From the NCBI GenBank assembly GCA_904501975.1, contig CAJGCZ010000005.1, positions 8,304 through 72,303 on the forward strand: 64,000 nt of DNA. The letters run 5' to 3'. This DNA is from an uncultured Akkermansia sp. Its GTDB lineage: Bacteria > Verrucomicrobiota > Verrucomicrobiia > Verrucomicrobiales > Akkermansiaceae. A program made the translations under genes and the position numbers. The notes under the pieces are model-generated. The model was given only the letters and a program-made list of their open reading frames with translations. It was not told the DNA's origin and ran no database searches. Position 1 is the first letter of the stretch; the number at the start of each line of letters is the position of its first letter. Of the stretch, positions 34,446 through 43,455 are shown piece by piece.

Positions 34446-35339
34446 ATGAAAAAATCCTTATCCATCCTTTGTGCTTTTCTTTTGGCCTCATGTGGGCAAG
34501 AGAACATGGCTGTTTTAGTGAAAGCCGTGCAAGACAACAATCCCATTGAGCAATTACTGGATGAGGTAGAGGATATCAACGCTCGCGATAAGGATGGCAA
34601 TACACCGCTATTCCATGTTAATCAAAGTGCCTATTCCGCAGAAAAAAGTTTAGCAACGGCGCGCATGCTCCTAAAGCACGGAGCAGATGTTAATGCCCGC
34701 AATCATTCGGGCAATACACCTTTGCTGAGCTTGCAGGGAATTGGTCAGGATTATTATGAAGATGAAGGGGAGGAGGTCACGGCTCCCCTGTTGTTGGATT
34801 TATACGTTTCTGCCGGGGCAGATGTTTTTGCCCGCAATAATGCCGGCTTCAATGCGCTTGATTTAGCGTACCGCTCCACCCCATATTGTTCTAATCCCAT
34901 CATGGTGCAAAAGCTCAAAAAATACGGCGTCACCTCAACGCCCGAGCGGGAACTTGTGTGGATGGCTGCCAATGGAGATGTAGAGGGCGTGCGCCGTTTG
35001 CTGGCTGCGGGAGCTAATCCCAATGCTTGTTGTGCAGATGGCGTTCCTGCTGTGATTGCCTGTTTGTCAACGCCAATTGTTCCCAGAGCTCATGCCGCAG
35101 AAGTATTGCAGCTTTTGCTTCAATCCGGAGCCAATCCCAATGTATCCCTTTCCGGCGGTTCCCAGTGGCATATTTTAAAACTTGCACGGTGGAATGATTT
35201 GCAAGTTACCAAGCTGCTATTACGGTACGGCGCAAAAGCTCAAGGTTTGCCCATTGAGTCGTATGCTACCGATTCAGAGGAAGAACGCGCTTATGTTGAG
35301 CTCCTGCGTAAACATGGTGCCGTTATTGTGAAAGAATAA
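34446..35339 (+). CDS. ankyrin-repeat lipoprotein
   Basis: 297 residues. Lipoprotein signal MKKSLSILCAFLLASC with lipidated Cys16. About six ankyrin repeats follow, the clearest being INARDKDGNTPLFHV, ADVNARNHSGNTPLLSL, ADVFARNNAGFNALDLA and LLAAGANPNACCADG, each with the helix-turn-helix spacing of about 33 residues. Probably faces the periplasm and binds proteins. First of three consecutive exported ankyrin genes; the other two follow at 35427 and 37692. Confidence 0.9.
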   Translation: MKKSLSILCAFLLASCGQENMAVLVKAVQDNNPIEQLLDEVEDINARDKDGNTPLFHVNQSAYSAEKSLATARMLLKHGADVNARNHSGNTPLLSLQGIGQDYYEDEGEEVTAPLLLDLYVSAGADVFARNNAGFNALDLAYRSTPYCSNPIMVQKLKKYGVTSTPERELVWMAANGDVEGVRRLLAAGANPNACCADGVPAVIACLSTPIVPRAHAAEVLQLLLQSGANPNVSLSGGSQWHILKLARWNDLQVTKLLLRYGAKAQGLPIESYATDSEEERAYVELLRKHGAVIVKE

Positions 35340-35426
35340 CAGTTGCTATTTATTGATTATCAGTGGCGTTTTTTTGAACGATGGGGCCTCTTTAAGTGTC
35401 TGATATATATAGTGCCATCTTCTGCC

Positions 35427-37610
35427 ATGAAATACCTTTCTCCCATCATGTTGTTTTGTTTCGCTGCTCCTCTTGCCGTGCAGGCGGAGACAAAATCTGT
35501 TTCTTCAACGACTGCTCAACAAACGCCTTCTGTCAAACAGCAAATACTCGCTGCGCTCCAAGCAGACGACTTGCAGGCTGTTCAGGCTCTTTACTCCGAT
35601 GCCTCTGTGCTGTGCAAATCATCTTTTCGCACAGGAAAACCTGCGGAGCGAGTCCTGTTAGGAACCCTCATGCGCGAGGCTGCTCGTCACGACGCCATCA
35701 AGGTCGCGGCATGGCTGATTCAAGAGAAAAAGGCCAATCCGCATGATGTATTGTGGGATAACTACGGCAGCCCGCTGAGCACAGCGCAAAGCCATTTGCA
35801 CGTGGCGGCAGAGCATGGCTCGTTGAAGGTGGCAGAGTTGCTCCTGGCCCGAAACGTGAATGTCAACTTAGTAGACCGCAAGGGGCACACGGCGCTCATG
35901 TATGCCGCAGCTTCATCCTCTCCGCAGGCGGCGGATATGGTCGACCTATTGCTGACTCACGGTGCCAATGCATCATTCCGTAGTTATACCGGCGAAGCCG
36001 CTATCGATATGGTTCCCGAGTCGCAAGAACGCGTCTTCTCTCATCTGTGTTACTTTGGAGTATTGCCTAAAGATAGAGCCCGCTATGACGCCTGGGTGCA
36101 AAAACAGAGTCTCAGTTTTAATGCGGTTGGGCCGACTGTAGATTTATGGCAAGCCGTGCATCAGGATGATTTGGTCGCTGCAGAGCAGGCGCTGAAGGCC
36201 GGGGCGAATCCCCAAGTGGAATCAGCATACGGCGTACGCAACATGCTAGTCGCCATTAATCATGGCAATGCTGCCATGGTACGCTTGTTGTTGCGCTACG
36301 GCGATACTGTCAACCTGAACCGCAACGACTATTTCACCAATTTGTATGCAGCTGTTCTTTGTGGCAATCCGGATGTGCTCGATTTAATTCCGTACGAAGA
36401 ACCGAAGGAAGACGAAGAGCGAGAGAGCCCGTTCCTTGTAGCCTTGCGTGGCAATTGTGGTGCCGTCATGGCAGCTGCCTTGTTAGAGGCAGGGGCTAAT
36501 CCTGAGGCTCGCTCTCTCCTGAGTGCTTATGCCTTGAGCGCTTTTAATATCGCGAATATTCATACAAAGGATGAGCAGGTAACAACACTCCTTCGTTACC
36601 AAAGCGACGATACGTGGTCGCTTTCCGGAGATGTATTTACCCCCGTGCGCAAGCCGGAAGAAATTAGCGCTTTGTTGTCCACACCCGGCATTTACGCCGT
36701 AGATAAGCGCGGCACTTGGGATGTCACCCCGCTTGCTCTGGCACGCAAAGAAGGGGAAGAGGCGGTAGCGCGCTTGTTGCTTGCAGCCGGGGCAGATTCC
36801 GCCCCTATCAAGAAACAATCCTGCGCCACCCATCCCAAATTCTTTTTCCGTAATCCGGAGCTGCAACAAGGCGTGCAGCAAGCATTGGCAGAAAATGATA
36901 CCAACTATTTCCTCGCCTTGCACCCCCATTTGGTAAACGCCAATGCCGGGCCGGTGGACAGCGCTGCCAATGCCTACAACTCTGCTCCGCATAAAGGCAT
37001 CTATTATGAAGGTACCCCTCTCAAACATGCCGCAGCCGCAGGTAAAACAGATATTGTGCGCGTGCTCCTGGCTCGCGATGCTTTTATGGAGCATGCGGAT
37101 ATTTATGGGCGCACCGCCATTGAGTATGCCGCCGCTAATGGCCATGTGGAGTGTGTACAGTTGCTTCTCAATGCCGGGGCAAAACGCTACAACCAAGCCT
37201 TGCAAGTAGCAGCTCTTTGCGGGCAGCATGCCGTGGTGGATTATTTGTTGAAGCGCGGTGTGCGCCCCGGTTTGGCGGTGGAGTATGCACTTATGAGCAA
37301 TACGCCGCATAGCGGCCTCTTGGCTGCGAGAGCGGGCGACCCCGATATTGCATTAGGCTTGGCCGTGCAGCTCAACCACCCCCAAGCCGTCAAGCGGCTC
37401 ATTGCCCTAGGCGCCAATGTCAATCGTCCCCACTTTTATCCCCTTCATACCTCCACCAAAGTAGAAGTTCTTGAGGCCTTGGTTGAGGCAGGGGCGGATA
37501 TCCATCGCCGCAATGCCGAAGGCCTTACTCCTCTGGAATTCCATATCAAAAATGCATGCCATGCCGCTGCTGCATATTTGGAATCTGTGGAGCCCTCCTC
37601 CGGCAAATAA
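35427..37610 (+). CDS. exported ankyrin-repeat protein
   Basis: 727 residues from MKYLSPIMLFCFAAPLAVQA, a cleavable signal peptide. The open frame reaches upstream to 35343, but that part is not signal-like. Some fifteen ankyrin units are recognisable, e.g. SLKVAELLLARNVNVNLVDR, KGHTALMYAAASSSPQAADM, VRVLLARDAFMEHADIYGRT and HVECVQLLLNAGAKRYNQAL. No catalytic motif was seen. The last units resemble those of the protein encoded next, consistent with duplication. Confidence 0.88.
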   Translation: MKYLSPIMLFCFAAPLAVQAETKSVSSTTAQQTPSVKQQILAALQADDLQAVQALYSDASVLCKSSFRTGKPAERVLLGTLMREAARHDAIKVAAWLIQEKKANPHDVLWDNYGSPLSTAQSHLHVAAEHGSLKVAELLLARNVNVNLVDRKGHTALMYAAASSSPQAADMVDLLLTHGANASFRSYTGEAAIDMVPESQERVFSHLCYFGVLPKDRARYDAWVQKQSLSFNAVGPTVDLWQAVHQDDLVAAEQALKAGANPQVESAYGVRNMLVAINHGNAAMVRLLLRYGDTVNLNRNDYFTNLYAAVLCGNPDVLDLIPYEEPKEDEERESPFLVALRGNCGAVMAAALLEAGANPEARSLLSAYALSAFNIANIHTKDEQVTTLLRYQSDDTWSLSGDVFTPVRKPEEISALLSTPGIYAVDKRGTWDVTPLALARKEGEEAVARLLLAAGADSAPIKKQSCATHPKFFFRNPELQQGVQQALAENDTNYFLALHPHLVNANAGPVDSAANAYNSAPHKGIYYEGTPLKHAAAAGKTDIVRVLLARDAFMEHADIYGRTAIEYAAANGHVECVQLLLNAGAKRYNQALQVAALCGQHAVVDYLLKRGVRPGLAVEYALMSNTPHSGLLAARAGDPDIALGLAVQLNHPQAVKRLIALGANVNRPHFYPLHTSTKVEVLEALVEAGADIHRRNAEGLTPLEFHIKNACHAAAAYLESVEPSSGK

Positions 37611-37691
37611 AAAATCATAACTTTTCTCGTTTTTTTTGAAAGATTTGCTGTATTTTGGGCGTACATATTATAGAAGCAATCTTTTCTTGGT

Positions 37692-40292
37692 ATGAACAAA
37701 GCAGCATACATCTTCATGATGGCTCCGGTGGCGGGGTTGGTGGCTCAGGCAGAGCCGGTGGCCGAGCCTCGCGATGAGCACGGCCGCACCCCGCTGATGC
37801 GTGCCCTCGCGCACCACACCATGCCGCCATTGGAGCAAATTAAAGCCTTGATTGATGCCGGGGCCGATGTTAATGCCCGCGATACCGAGGGCAACACCCC
37901 GCTCATGTACGTGCCATCCTTGCGCGGTTATTCTCATGAGGAGCCCAGCTATCTCCCCGTCGTCAAATTGCTGGTGGAGAGCGGGGCCGATGTTCATGCC
38001 CTCAACCCGGATGGCCTCAACCTGCTGGAGCTGGCCGTCTGCCAAAAAGATACGGAAGATGCTCCCGTGGTTGAGTACCTGCAATCCTTCGGCCTGCAGC
38101 TTTCTCTCAACGGGCAATTGGCTGCAGCCTGCGCGCAAAACAACGTACCGCGCGTCAAAGAGCTTCTCGCTGCCGGGGCCGACCCCAACTTTGCGTGCGC
38201 GTTTTCGCTCTATATCTGCATGGGCGTGGGCACGCACTACATGCCGCACGATGCCGAAATTGTACAGCTACTGCTTGCCGCCGGCGCTAATCCTAATCTG
38301 CGTGTGCGAGACCTCATGTTTTGCTGCACCCACGGTGGCCCCTCCATGCTCCCCTTGCTAGAGGCCGGCATGCATATCCGCTATGCCGGAGATGAGATGT
38401 CAGCCACGGATTTTGCCGATGTCGCCGCCCGCTCCTGGTGCACCGAAAACGGATTCCCCAAACCCGTGTTCAGCCGCCTCATTCGCATGGGGGCAGACAT
38501 TAATGCTTGCCGTGGGCACTATCCGCCCCTCTGCTATTCTGCCAGCAAGCACAGCGGCCACGGGCGGCGCCATATTGCCTATCTGCTTTCCATCGGGGCA
38601 GACCCCTCATTAAAAGATTCGCAAGGCCGCACCGCGCTCGATATTGCTCGCGAGCACGACCGCACAGATATCATCCCCTTGTTGGAAAACCCGCAGGCAT
38701 TGCACCCGGCCACCACATGCGGGGTCGATGTCCCCACCAAATTCCCCCGCTGCGGCGGCACACCGCTCACCCGTGCCGCCTCTCAGGGAGATTACGCCCA
38801 AGTGCAGGCACTTATTGAGGTCGGTGCCGACCTCGAGGCGCTGAGCGATGAATGGGCCGGTAGCACCGCGTTGGCAAATGCTCTCTTTGGCAAACATCAT
38901 GAGGTCGTTCTCCTGCTCAAAGACGCCGAAGCCAATACAGAAAAAGTCCACTTCACGGAGTTCGGCACCAATACCGCATTACACGAACTGCGCAGCCTTG
39001 CTTGGCCGGGGAGAGCGTTCATTGGGGGGCAAAAACGCGGTTATCGTGGCCGCACTCCACTCATGTTGGTTGCACACCGCGGCTTGCCGGAGGTCCTCTC
39101 GCGCCTCATTTACGACTCCGAGGTTAACGCCACGGATGCTGAGGGCAATACCGCCATGCATCACATCAATTATGGCATGGCAGAGCACATCGAGTGCGCC
39201 CGTAAATTGGTGGCAGCCGGGGCGGATATCAATGCCCGCAACCACAAGGGCGAAACACCCTTGCACCGTGCCGAAGGTATTGGTTGGGAGTGGGGCGAGT
39301 CTGCGCTCACGGATGCCTACGTTCGCTACCTCCTTTCCGCCGGGGCAGATGCCCATGCCCGCACCGCCTACGGCATGAATGCGCTGGAGCTCGCCATGTG
39401 CCAACCCAACAGTTGGCCGCACGGCAGCCTCAATCCTGTGGCAGATAGCCCTAACCCCATCGTCCCCCTTTTGGTAGAGCAGGGGCTCAGCTGCTCGCAG
39501 AATGCACTGTTGATAGGCGCCGCCGCTGCGGATGATGTTGCTGCCGTCAAGCGCTTGCTCGAGCAGGGAGCAGACCCCAATGCCTACGGCCCCCATGGCC
39601 CCCATGCGTTGGCCGCTTGCCAAGGAAATCTTTTTGTGCTTAAGGAGCACGATGTAGAAATCACGGAGCTTCTTCTTGCCGCGGGGGCAAATCCCACCAT
39701 GGCCACACAGCAGTTGTTGCAGCATGTCTATTTGTACATGCGTCCGCAAACCTTCTCGCGCTTGTTCCAAGCCGGGTGGAACGTGCTTGCCGCCCCGGCA
39801 GAGCAACTGCGTGAGTACATGGCAGCGGCCCATCACCACCGTCCGGAAATCCATCAACTCTTCGTGCAGCACGGTGCCCCCGCGTGGAATGCCGCCGCCC
39901 TCGCAGCCGAGCTGCGTGCCGCCATCGAGAACTCAGATTCGCGCGCTGTTTACCGCGTGCACAACGACTACTTCCCCATGGATACCCCGTTGCCCGGCAC
40001 CATCCCGTCCCCCTTTGCAGATGGCAAAAACACCGGCGGCCACGCCCTCATTCTTGCCGCCGCCTTGGGTAAGGCAGATATGCTGCGCATTCTCCTTTGC
40101 TCCTGCAATATTGAAGCCACAGATGCCGCCGGCCGCACCGCCATCGAGTACGCAGCCGCCAACGGATATGACGATATTGTGTACCTTCTGCTCAATGCCG
40201 GCGCCAAGCGCGTTCGCGAGGCCCTGCACCTGGCAGAGCAATACGGCTACCCCGCCGTAGCGGGGCTGCTGCGCCCCTTTGTTAAGCCCTAA
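37692..40292 (+). CDS. large exported ankyrin-repeat protein
   Basis: 866 residues with a signal-like N-terminus (MNKAAYIFMMAPVAGLVAQA) and about twenty ankyrin units across the length (DEHGRTPLMRALAH, ADVNARDTEGNTPLMYV, ADINARNHKGETPLHRA, ADAHARTAYGMNALELA). Two segments repeat the same order of units (near residues 20-130 and 430-560), suggesting internal duplication. GC content at third positions is much higher than in the 18-30 kb genes. It is followed by a good terminator. Third member of the ankyrin cluster. Confidence 0.88.
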   Translation: MNKAAYIFMMAPVAGLVAQAEPVAEPRDEHGRTPLMRALAHHTMPPLEQIKALIDAGADVNARDTEGNTPLMYVPSLRGYSHEEPSYLPVVKLLVESGADVHALNPDGLNLLELAVCQKDTEDAPVVEYLQSFGLQLSLNGQLAAACAQNNVPRVKELLAAGADPNFACAFSLYICMGVGTHYMPHDAEIVQLLLAAGANPNLRVRDLMFCCTHGGPSMLPLLEAGMHIRYAGDEMSATDFADVAARSWCTENGFPKPVFSRLIRMGADINACRGHYPPLCYSASKHSGHGRRHIAYLLSIGADPSLKDSQGRTALDIAREHDRTDIIPLLENPQALHPATTCGVDVPTKFPRCGGTPLTRAASQGDYAQVQALIEVGADLEALSDEWAGSTALANALFGKHHEVVLLLKDAEANTEKVHFTEFGTNTALHELRSLAWPGRAFIGGQKRGYRGRTPLMLVAHRGLPEVLSRLIYDSEVNATDAEGNTAMHHINYGMAEHIECARKLVAAGADINARNHKGETPLHRAEGIGWEWGESALTDAYVRYLLSAGADAHARTAYGMNALELAMCQPNSWPHGSLNPVADSPNPIVPLLVEQGLSCSQNALLIGAAAADDVAAVKRLLEQGADPNAYGPHGPHALAACQGNLFVLKEHDVEITELLLAAGANPTMATQQLLQHVYLYMRPQTFSRLFQAGWNVLAAPAEQLREYMAAAHHHRPEIHQLFVQHGAPAWNAAALAAELRAAIENSDSRAVYRVHNDYFPMDTPLPGTIPSPFADGKNTGGHALILAAALGKADMLRILLCSCNIEATDAAGRTAIEYAAANGYDDIVYLLLNAGAKRVREALHLAEQYGYPAVAGLLRPFVKP

Positions 40293-40316
40293 GTCGCTTG
40301 CTCAACTACCGAATAT

Positions 40317-40349
40317 AAAACCGCCGCAGTAGCCTACTGCGGCGGTTTT
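40317..40349 (+). terminator. terminator after the ankyrin cluster
   Basis: Perfect 15-bp stem AAAACCGCCGCAGTA / TACTGCGGCGGTTTT with a 3-nt loop. The A/T ends make it bidirectional, able to serve the convergent L,D-transpeptidase gene as well. Confidence 0.85.
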
Positions 40350-40433
40350 ATAGATTTTTGATTATTGGTTTTGGATTTTTGATTTAGAATCGGGCGGGCA
40401 GAGCTGATAAATTGTACCTCAAGTACATGCCCT

Positions 40434-41075
40434 TTATTCTTCTGCCGGCAGGCCCGGCCAAATCTCTTCGGGGGCTTGGCTAATGTGCACTTTCGTGCCC
40501 ACCTTGGTCAGGTCAAACAGCATGTCGGCTACAAAACCGGGCGTGCGCACACAGCCTTTAGAAAGCTTCTTGTTCATGCGAACCGGGCCGGTATGAATCC
40601 CCACGCCATCATGAGTCAGGCGCTGCCAGTTCTCCATTTTAGCGCCCAAAAACTCGCCACCCGGCGGCACCTTGTCCACACGAGAGTCTGCGGATTCTAC
40701 CACACAAATGTCGTTTTCATCCACAATGGTGCCCCAAGTGGTGGAGAAATACAGCTTCTTCTTTTCGATAACGGAGAAGGAGCCGGTGGGCGTTTCGCGC
40801 CCCTCCATACCCGTTGTAACCGGCCAATCGGCTGCCACTTGGCCGTCGGCATAAAGGCGGCCGCGTTGTTGGTCCAAGCAAATATGAATAGGACTTTCCG
40901 GGGTAGCCTTAGCCACCAAATCGCGGTTCAGGTACACATCCATGCATACCGGGTATTTCTCTCTGTTTTCGTCGAGAAACTGTTCGTATGTTTGCGGCAG
41001 TTCCGGGGTTTGGCAAGCAGTCAATACCCCCATGATTGCAGCGATAACGCCATGCGTGAAAATGTCCTTCTTCAT
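40434..41075 (-). CDS. L,D-transpeptidase (YkuD) lipoprotein
   Basis: 213 residues. Lipobox GVLTAC gives Cys21. YkuD domain at about 60-200: IHICLDQQRGRLYADGQVAADWPVT, GMEGRETPTGSFSV, and the catalytic motif GVGIHTGPVRMNKKLSKGCV with the nucleophilic Cys in SKGCVR. Such enzymes form 3-3 peptidoglycan cross-links or attach proteins to DAP. It lies 21 bp after a second YkuD lipoprotein gene in the same direction. No PG-binding domain is present; the lipid anchor sets its location. Confidence 0.93.
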   Translation of the reverse strand: MKKDIFTHGVIAAIMGVLTACQTPELPQTYEQFLDENREKYPVCMDVYLNRDLVAKATPESPIHICLDQQRGRLYADGQVAADWPVTTGMEGRETPTGSFSVIEKKKLYFSTTWGTIVDENDICVVESADSRVDKVPPGGEFLGAKMENWQRLTHDGVGIHTGPVRMNKKLSKGCVRTPGFVADMLFDLTKVGTKVHISQAPEEIWPGLPAEE

Positions 41076-41096
41076 GAGAGCGTGTGGTGAATCGTG

Positions 41097-41699
41097 TTAC
41101 TTAATAATAACCGGTGTACCCACCGGCGTGTTTTCAAAGAAAATCTGGGCCATATCCCGCGGCAAACGAATGCAGCCATGGCTTTCCGGGGCGGCTGTTA
41201 CCAACCCTTCGTGCATCCAAATACCCGTGTTAGTAATCTGCATGCCAAAGTTCATGGGCGCGCCCTGATACTTACCGCCGGCCGGAATCGGTTGACCTGC
41301 CGTGTAGTCCGCAATCAACGTATTGCCCGCAGCATCAACAATGCTGCCGTAGGTGGATGACTTGTGGTCAATGTCCTTAGATAAAATCTTGAACGTACCC
41401 TGCGGTGTACCGTGCCCGGCCTTGCCGGACGATATCGTGGAGCGGCCCACCAGCTCGTTGCCCACGTAATAACTGGCTTGCTGAAGCTGCGTATCAATGA
41501 TGATGCAATGCTGTCCTGTAATGTGTGCCGGTTTATCCCAGAACCCGTGGTTCACCACCTGATCCGGCGTTGCTTTCAGGGTTTGGGGTTTAAAGGCATA
41601 GCCACTCTGCTCCAAATCGCTCAAATGATTAGGCATAAACCAAGAGCAAGACGGCAACAGAAGCGTTGAGACGGCAAGGATGGTCAGAGATTTCTTCAT
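41097..41699 (-). CDS. second L,D-transpeptidase (YkuD) lipoprotein
   Basis: 200 residues. Lipobox LLLPSC (Cys18). YkuD core: CIIIDTQLQQASYYVGNELV, SSGKAGHGTPQGTFKILSKD, and the catalytic GIWMHEGLVTAAPESHGCIR, which keeps the SHGCIR form of the motif. The paralogue just downstream has SKGC and a longer loop, so the two probably arose by duplication and then diverged. DAP-type peptidoglycan is expected from ddh at 58.9 kb. Confidence 0.93.
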   Translation of the reverse strand: MKKSLTILAVSTLLLPSCSWFMPNHLSDLEQSGYAFKPQTLKATPDQVVNHGFWDKPAHITGQHCIIIDTQLQQASYYVGNELVGRSTISSGKAGHGTPQGTFKILSKDIDHKSSTYGSIVDAAGNTLIADYTAGQPIPAGGKYQGAPMNFGMQITNTGIWMHEGLVTAAPESHGCIRLPRDMAQIFFENTPVGTPVIIK

Positions 41700-41808
41700 G
41701 CAATATTAGTCGTTCATGGCGTACCCTCCCTTGACGGTACTACCATGTTATGCACCCTATACGTCGATTTGTCAAGCTTTTTTAACAATTCCGGCCTTTT
41801 TTGATTCG

Positions 41809-42356
41809 CTCTGTTTAAGTTTTTAGTTGATAGCCCGACAAATAGCAATTTGTGGGGCGCATAGATGTGAGCGCAGCGAACGGAATTCGTGAGCCCCGGT
41901 GAGGGGCGATATATGGTAGCCCGGTGGTGGAGCTGCGCAGCAGCGAAACCCCGGGAAAGATGAAAAATATATTGGAACCCCTTCAGGGGTGGCATAATGC
42001 TCGGCTATAATATTAACGCTTATTTATTGATAAAGCTCGAATAACGAAAGAGTTGCAATATAACGCGACCCTTTATGTCACCCCTCCGGGGTTCCAACTA
42101 ATTGGTGTCTAACCCGGGGTTTCGCCGCTGTCGCGGCTTCACCACCGGGCTATTTTATGGCGCCCCAAGGGGCTCAGAATTTGGCTCGCTGCGCTCGCGG
42201 TATTGGGGAGGGATGAGAACGGCTTACGCCGTGGTGAAGAATCTGCCTACGGAAGATGGTGAAGAACAGCTTGCGCTGTAGTGAAGAACGCACCTGCGGT
42301 GCGTAGTACGGAGGACCGACAAACAACCATTTATCAACTAAAAACTAGAACAGAGC
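41809..42356. repeat. large palindromic intergenic element with terminal inverted repeats
   Basis: The ends are near-perfect inverted repeats of 25-26 bp: left begins CGCTCTGTT, right (reverse strand) also CGCTCTGTT, both continuing into AGTTTTTAGTTGATA with two mismatches. Inside are many mini-hairpins: GCTGC-GCA-GCAGC near 41935, ACCCC-TTCA-GGGGT near 41985, CCCC-TCC-GGGG near 42090, GCCGC-TGTC-GCGGC near 42130, GCCCC-AA-GGGGC near 42170. Left and right halves are roughly mirror images. No ORF. It looks like a MITE-like or REP-like element; hairpin array D is its right part. Confidence 0.75.
42220..42303 (-). repeat. mini-hairpin array D
   Basis: Read on the minus strand: CGCACC-GCA-GGTGCG, linker TTCTTCACTA, CAGC-GCAA-GCTG, linker TTCTTCACCA, TCTTCC-GTA-GGCAGA (one mismatch), linker TTCTTCACCA, CGGC-GTAA-GCCG. 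It is preceded by GTACTA and a GTTGATAAATGG-type border. Same order of units as arrays B and C. Confidence 0.85.
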
Positions 42357-42492
42357 GTTAAGTTTTTAGCCGCTACCTCGCAAATAGCAATTTGTGGGTC
42401 GCAGAATTCCGCTCATCGGGTGGCAATACTTTCAACATTCAAGCTCCAATATTCAACTTGCAAAAACACGCTCTGCATGGTATAAGCAAACC

Positions 42493-43455
42493 ATGACAGA
42501 GCACAACAGAGCAGCAGGGAACCACGCCGCACTCGGCGCGGCGGAGGCCGCTGTTCTGCGCTTTCTGGACTACATGCGAGCCGAGAAAGGCGCCTCGCCG
42601 CACACGCTTGAGGCCTACGAGCGCCAGTACCGCCTGTTCCTGGAATGGATGGGCGAGCGTTTTGTCTCGTGGGAAGCCTGCACCGTCGAGCCCTTCCGCG
42701 ATTGGCTGTACGAGGCCATGCAGCAGCAGCTCAAGCCTGCCTCCATCCGCCAGCGCTTTGCTGCCTTGCGCTCGCTGTACACCTACCTCATGCTGCGCGA
42801 GGGGCACACCACCAACCCGCTGTCGGATGTCACCCTGCCGCGTGCCCGCACCGGGCTTCCCGTGCATTTAAGTCTCAAACAAATGGAAGAGCTCCTGTCT
42901 CTCCCGCTGCGCACCCCGGTGGATAAAAAAAGCCCCGCGTGGCTGCCGTATCGCGACGCCGCCATCTTGGAGCTCTTTTACTCCTGCGGCATCCGCCTCA
43001 GCGAGTTGGTAAGCCTCAATGCAGATGCCCTCGCCGGGGGCGCGGACTACGTGCGCGTGGTGGGCAAAGGCCGCAAGGTACGCATCGTACCCGTGGGCGA
43101 GTACGCGCTGGAGGCCATTCGCACCTACATGCAGCACGCCTTGCCCGAGCCCGGCGGTCCGCTGTTCATTAGCCGCCTGCGCCGCCGCATGACCGGCCGC
43201 AGCATCCAAATGATGCTGGATAAATACCTGCGCTGCTCCGATATCCCCATCCACATCTCCCCGCACAAACTGCGCCACACCTTCGCCACCCACCTGCTGG
43301 ATGCCGGGGCCGACCTCCGCTCCGTGCAGGAGCTTCTGGGCCACTCCTCACTCTCCACCACGCAAATCTACACGCACGTCACTAAAACGCGCATGAAGCA
43401 GGTATACCTTCAAGCACATCCTCGAGCCAGGGATATTGAAGAGGATGAGGAATAA
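42493..43455 (+). CDS. Xer-type tyrosine recombinase
   Basis: 320 residues from the ATG at 42493. SAM-like N-terminal core-binding domain (FLDYMRAEKGASPHTLEAYE) and catalytic domain with the complete active site: Arg168 (CGIRLSELVSL), Lys192 (VVGKGRKVRIVP), His258 and Arg261 (SPHKLRHTFATHLL), His284 (LGHSSLSTTQIYTH) and Tyr293. Length and sequence fit XerC/XerD, which resolve chromosome dimers at dif; which of the two cannot be told. It lies beside a repeat-rich intergenic element and converges with the transglutaminase gene, sharing 74 bp of 3' sequence. Confidence 0.95.
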   Translation: MTEHNRAAGNHAALGAAEAAVLRFLDYMRAEKGASPHTLEAYERQYRLFLEWMGERFVSWEACTVEPFRDWLYEAMQQQLKPASIRQRFAALRSLYTYLMLREGHTTNPLSDVTLPRARTGLPVHLSLKQMEELLSLPLRTPVDKKSPAWLPYRDAAILELFYSCGIRLSELVSLNADALAGGADYVRVVGKGRKVRIVPVGEYALEAIRTYMQHALPEPGGPLFISRLRRRMTGRSIQMMLDKYLRCSDIPIHISPHKLRHTFATHLLDAGADLRSVQELLGHSSLSTTQIYTHVTKTRMKQVYLQAHPRARDIEEDEE

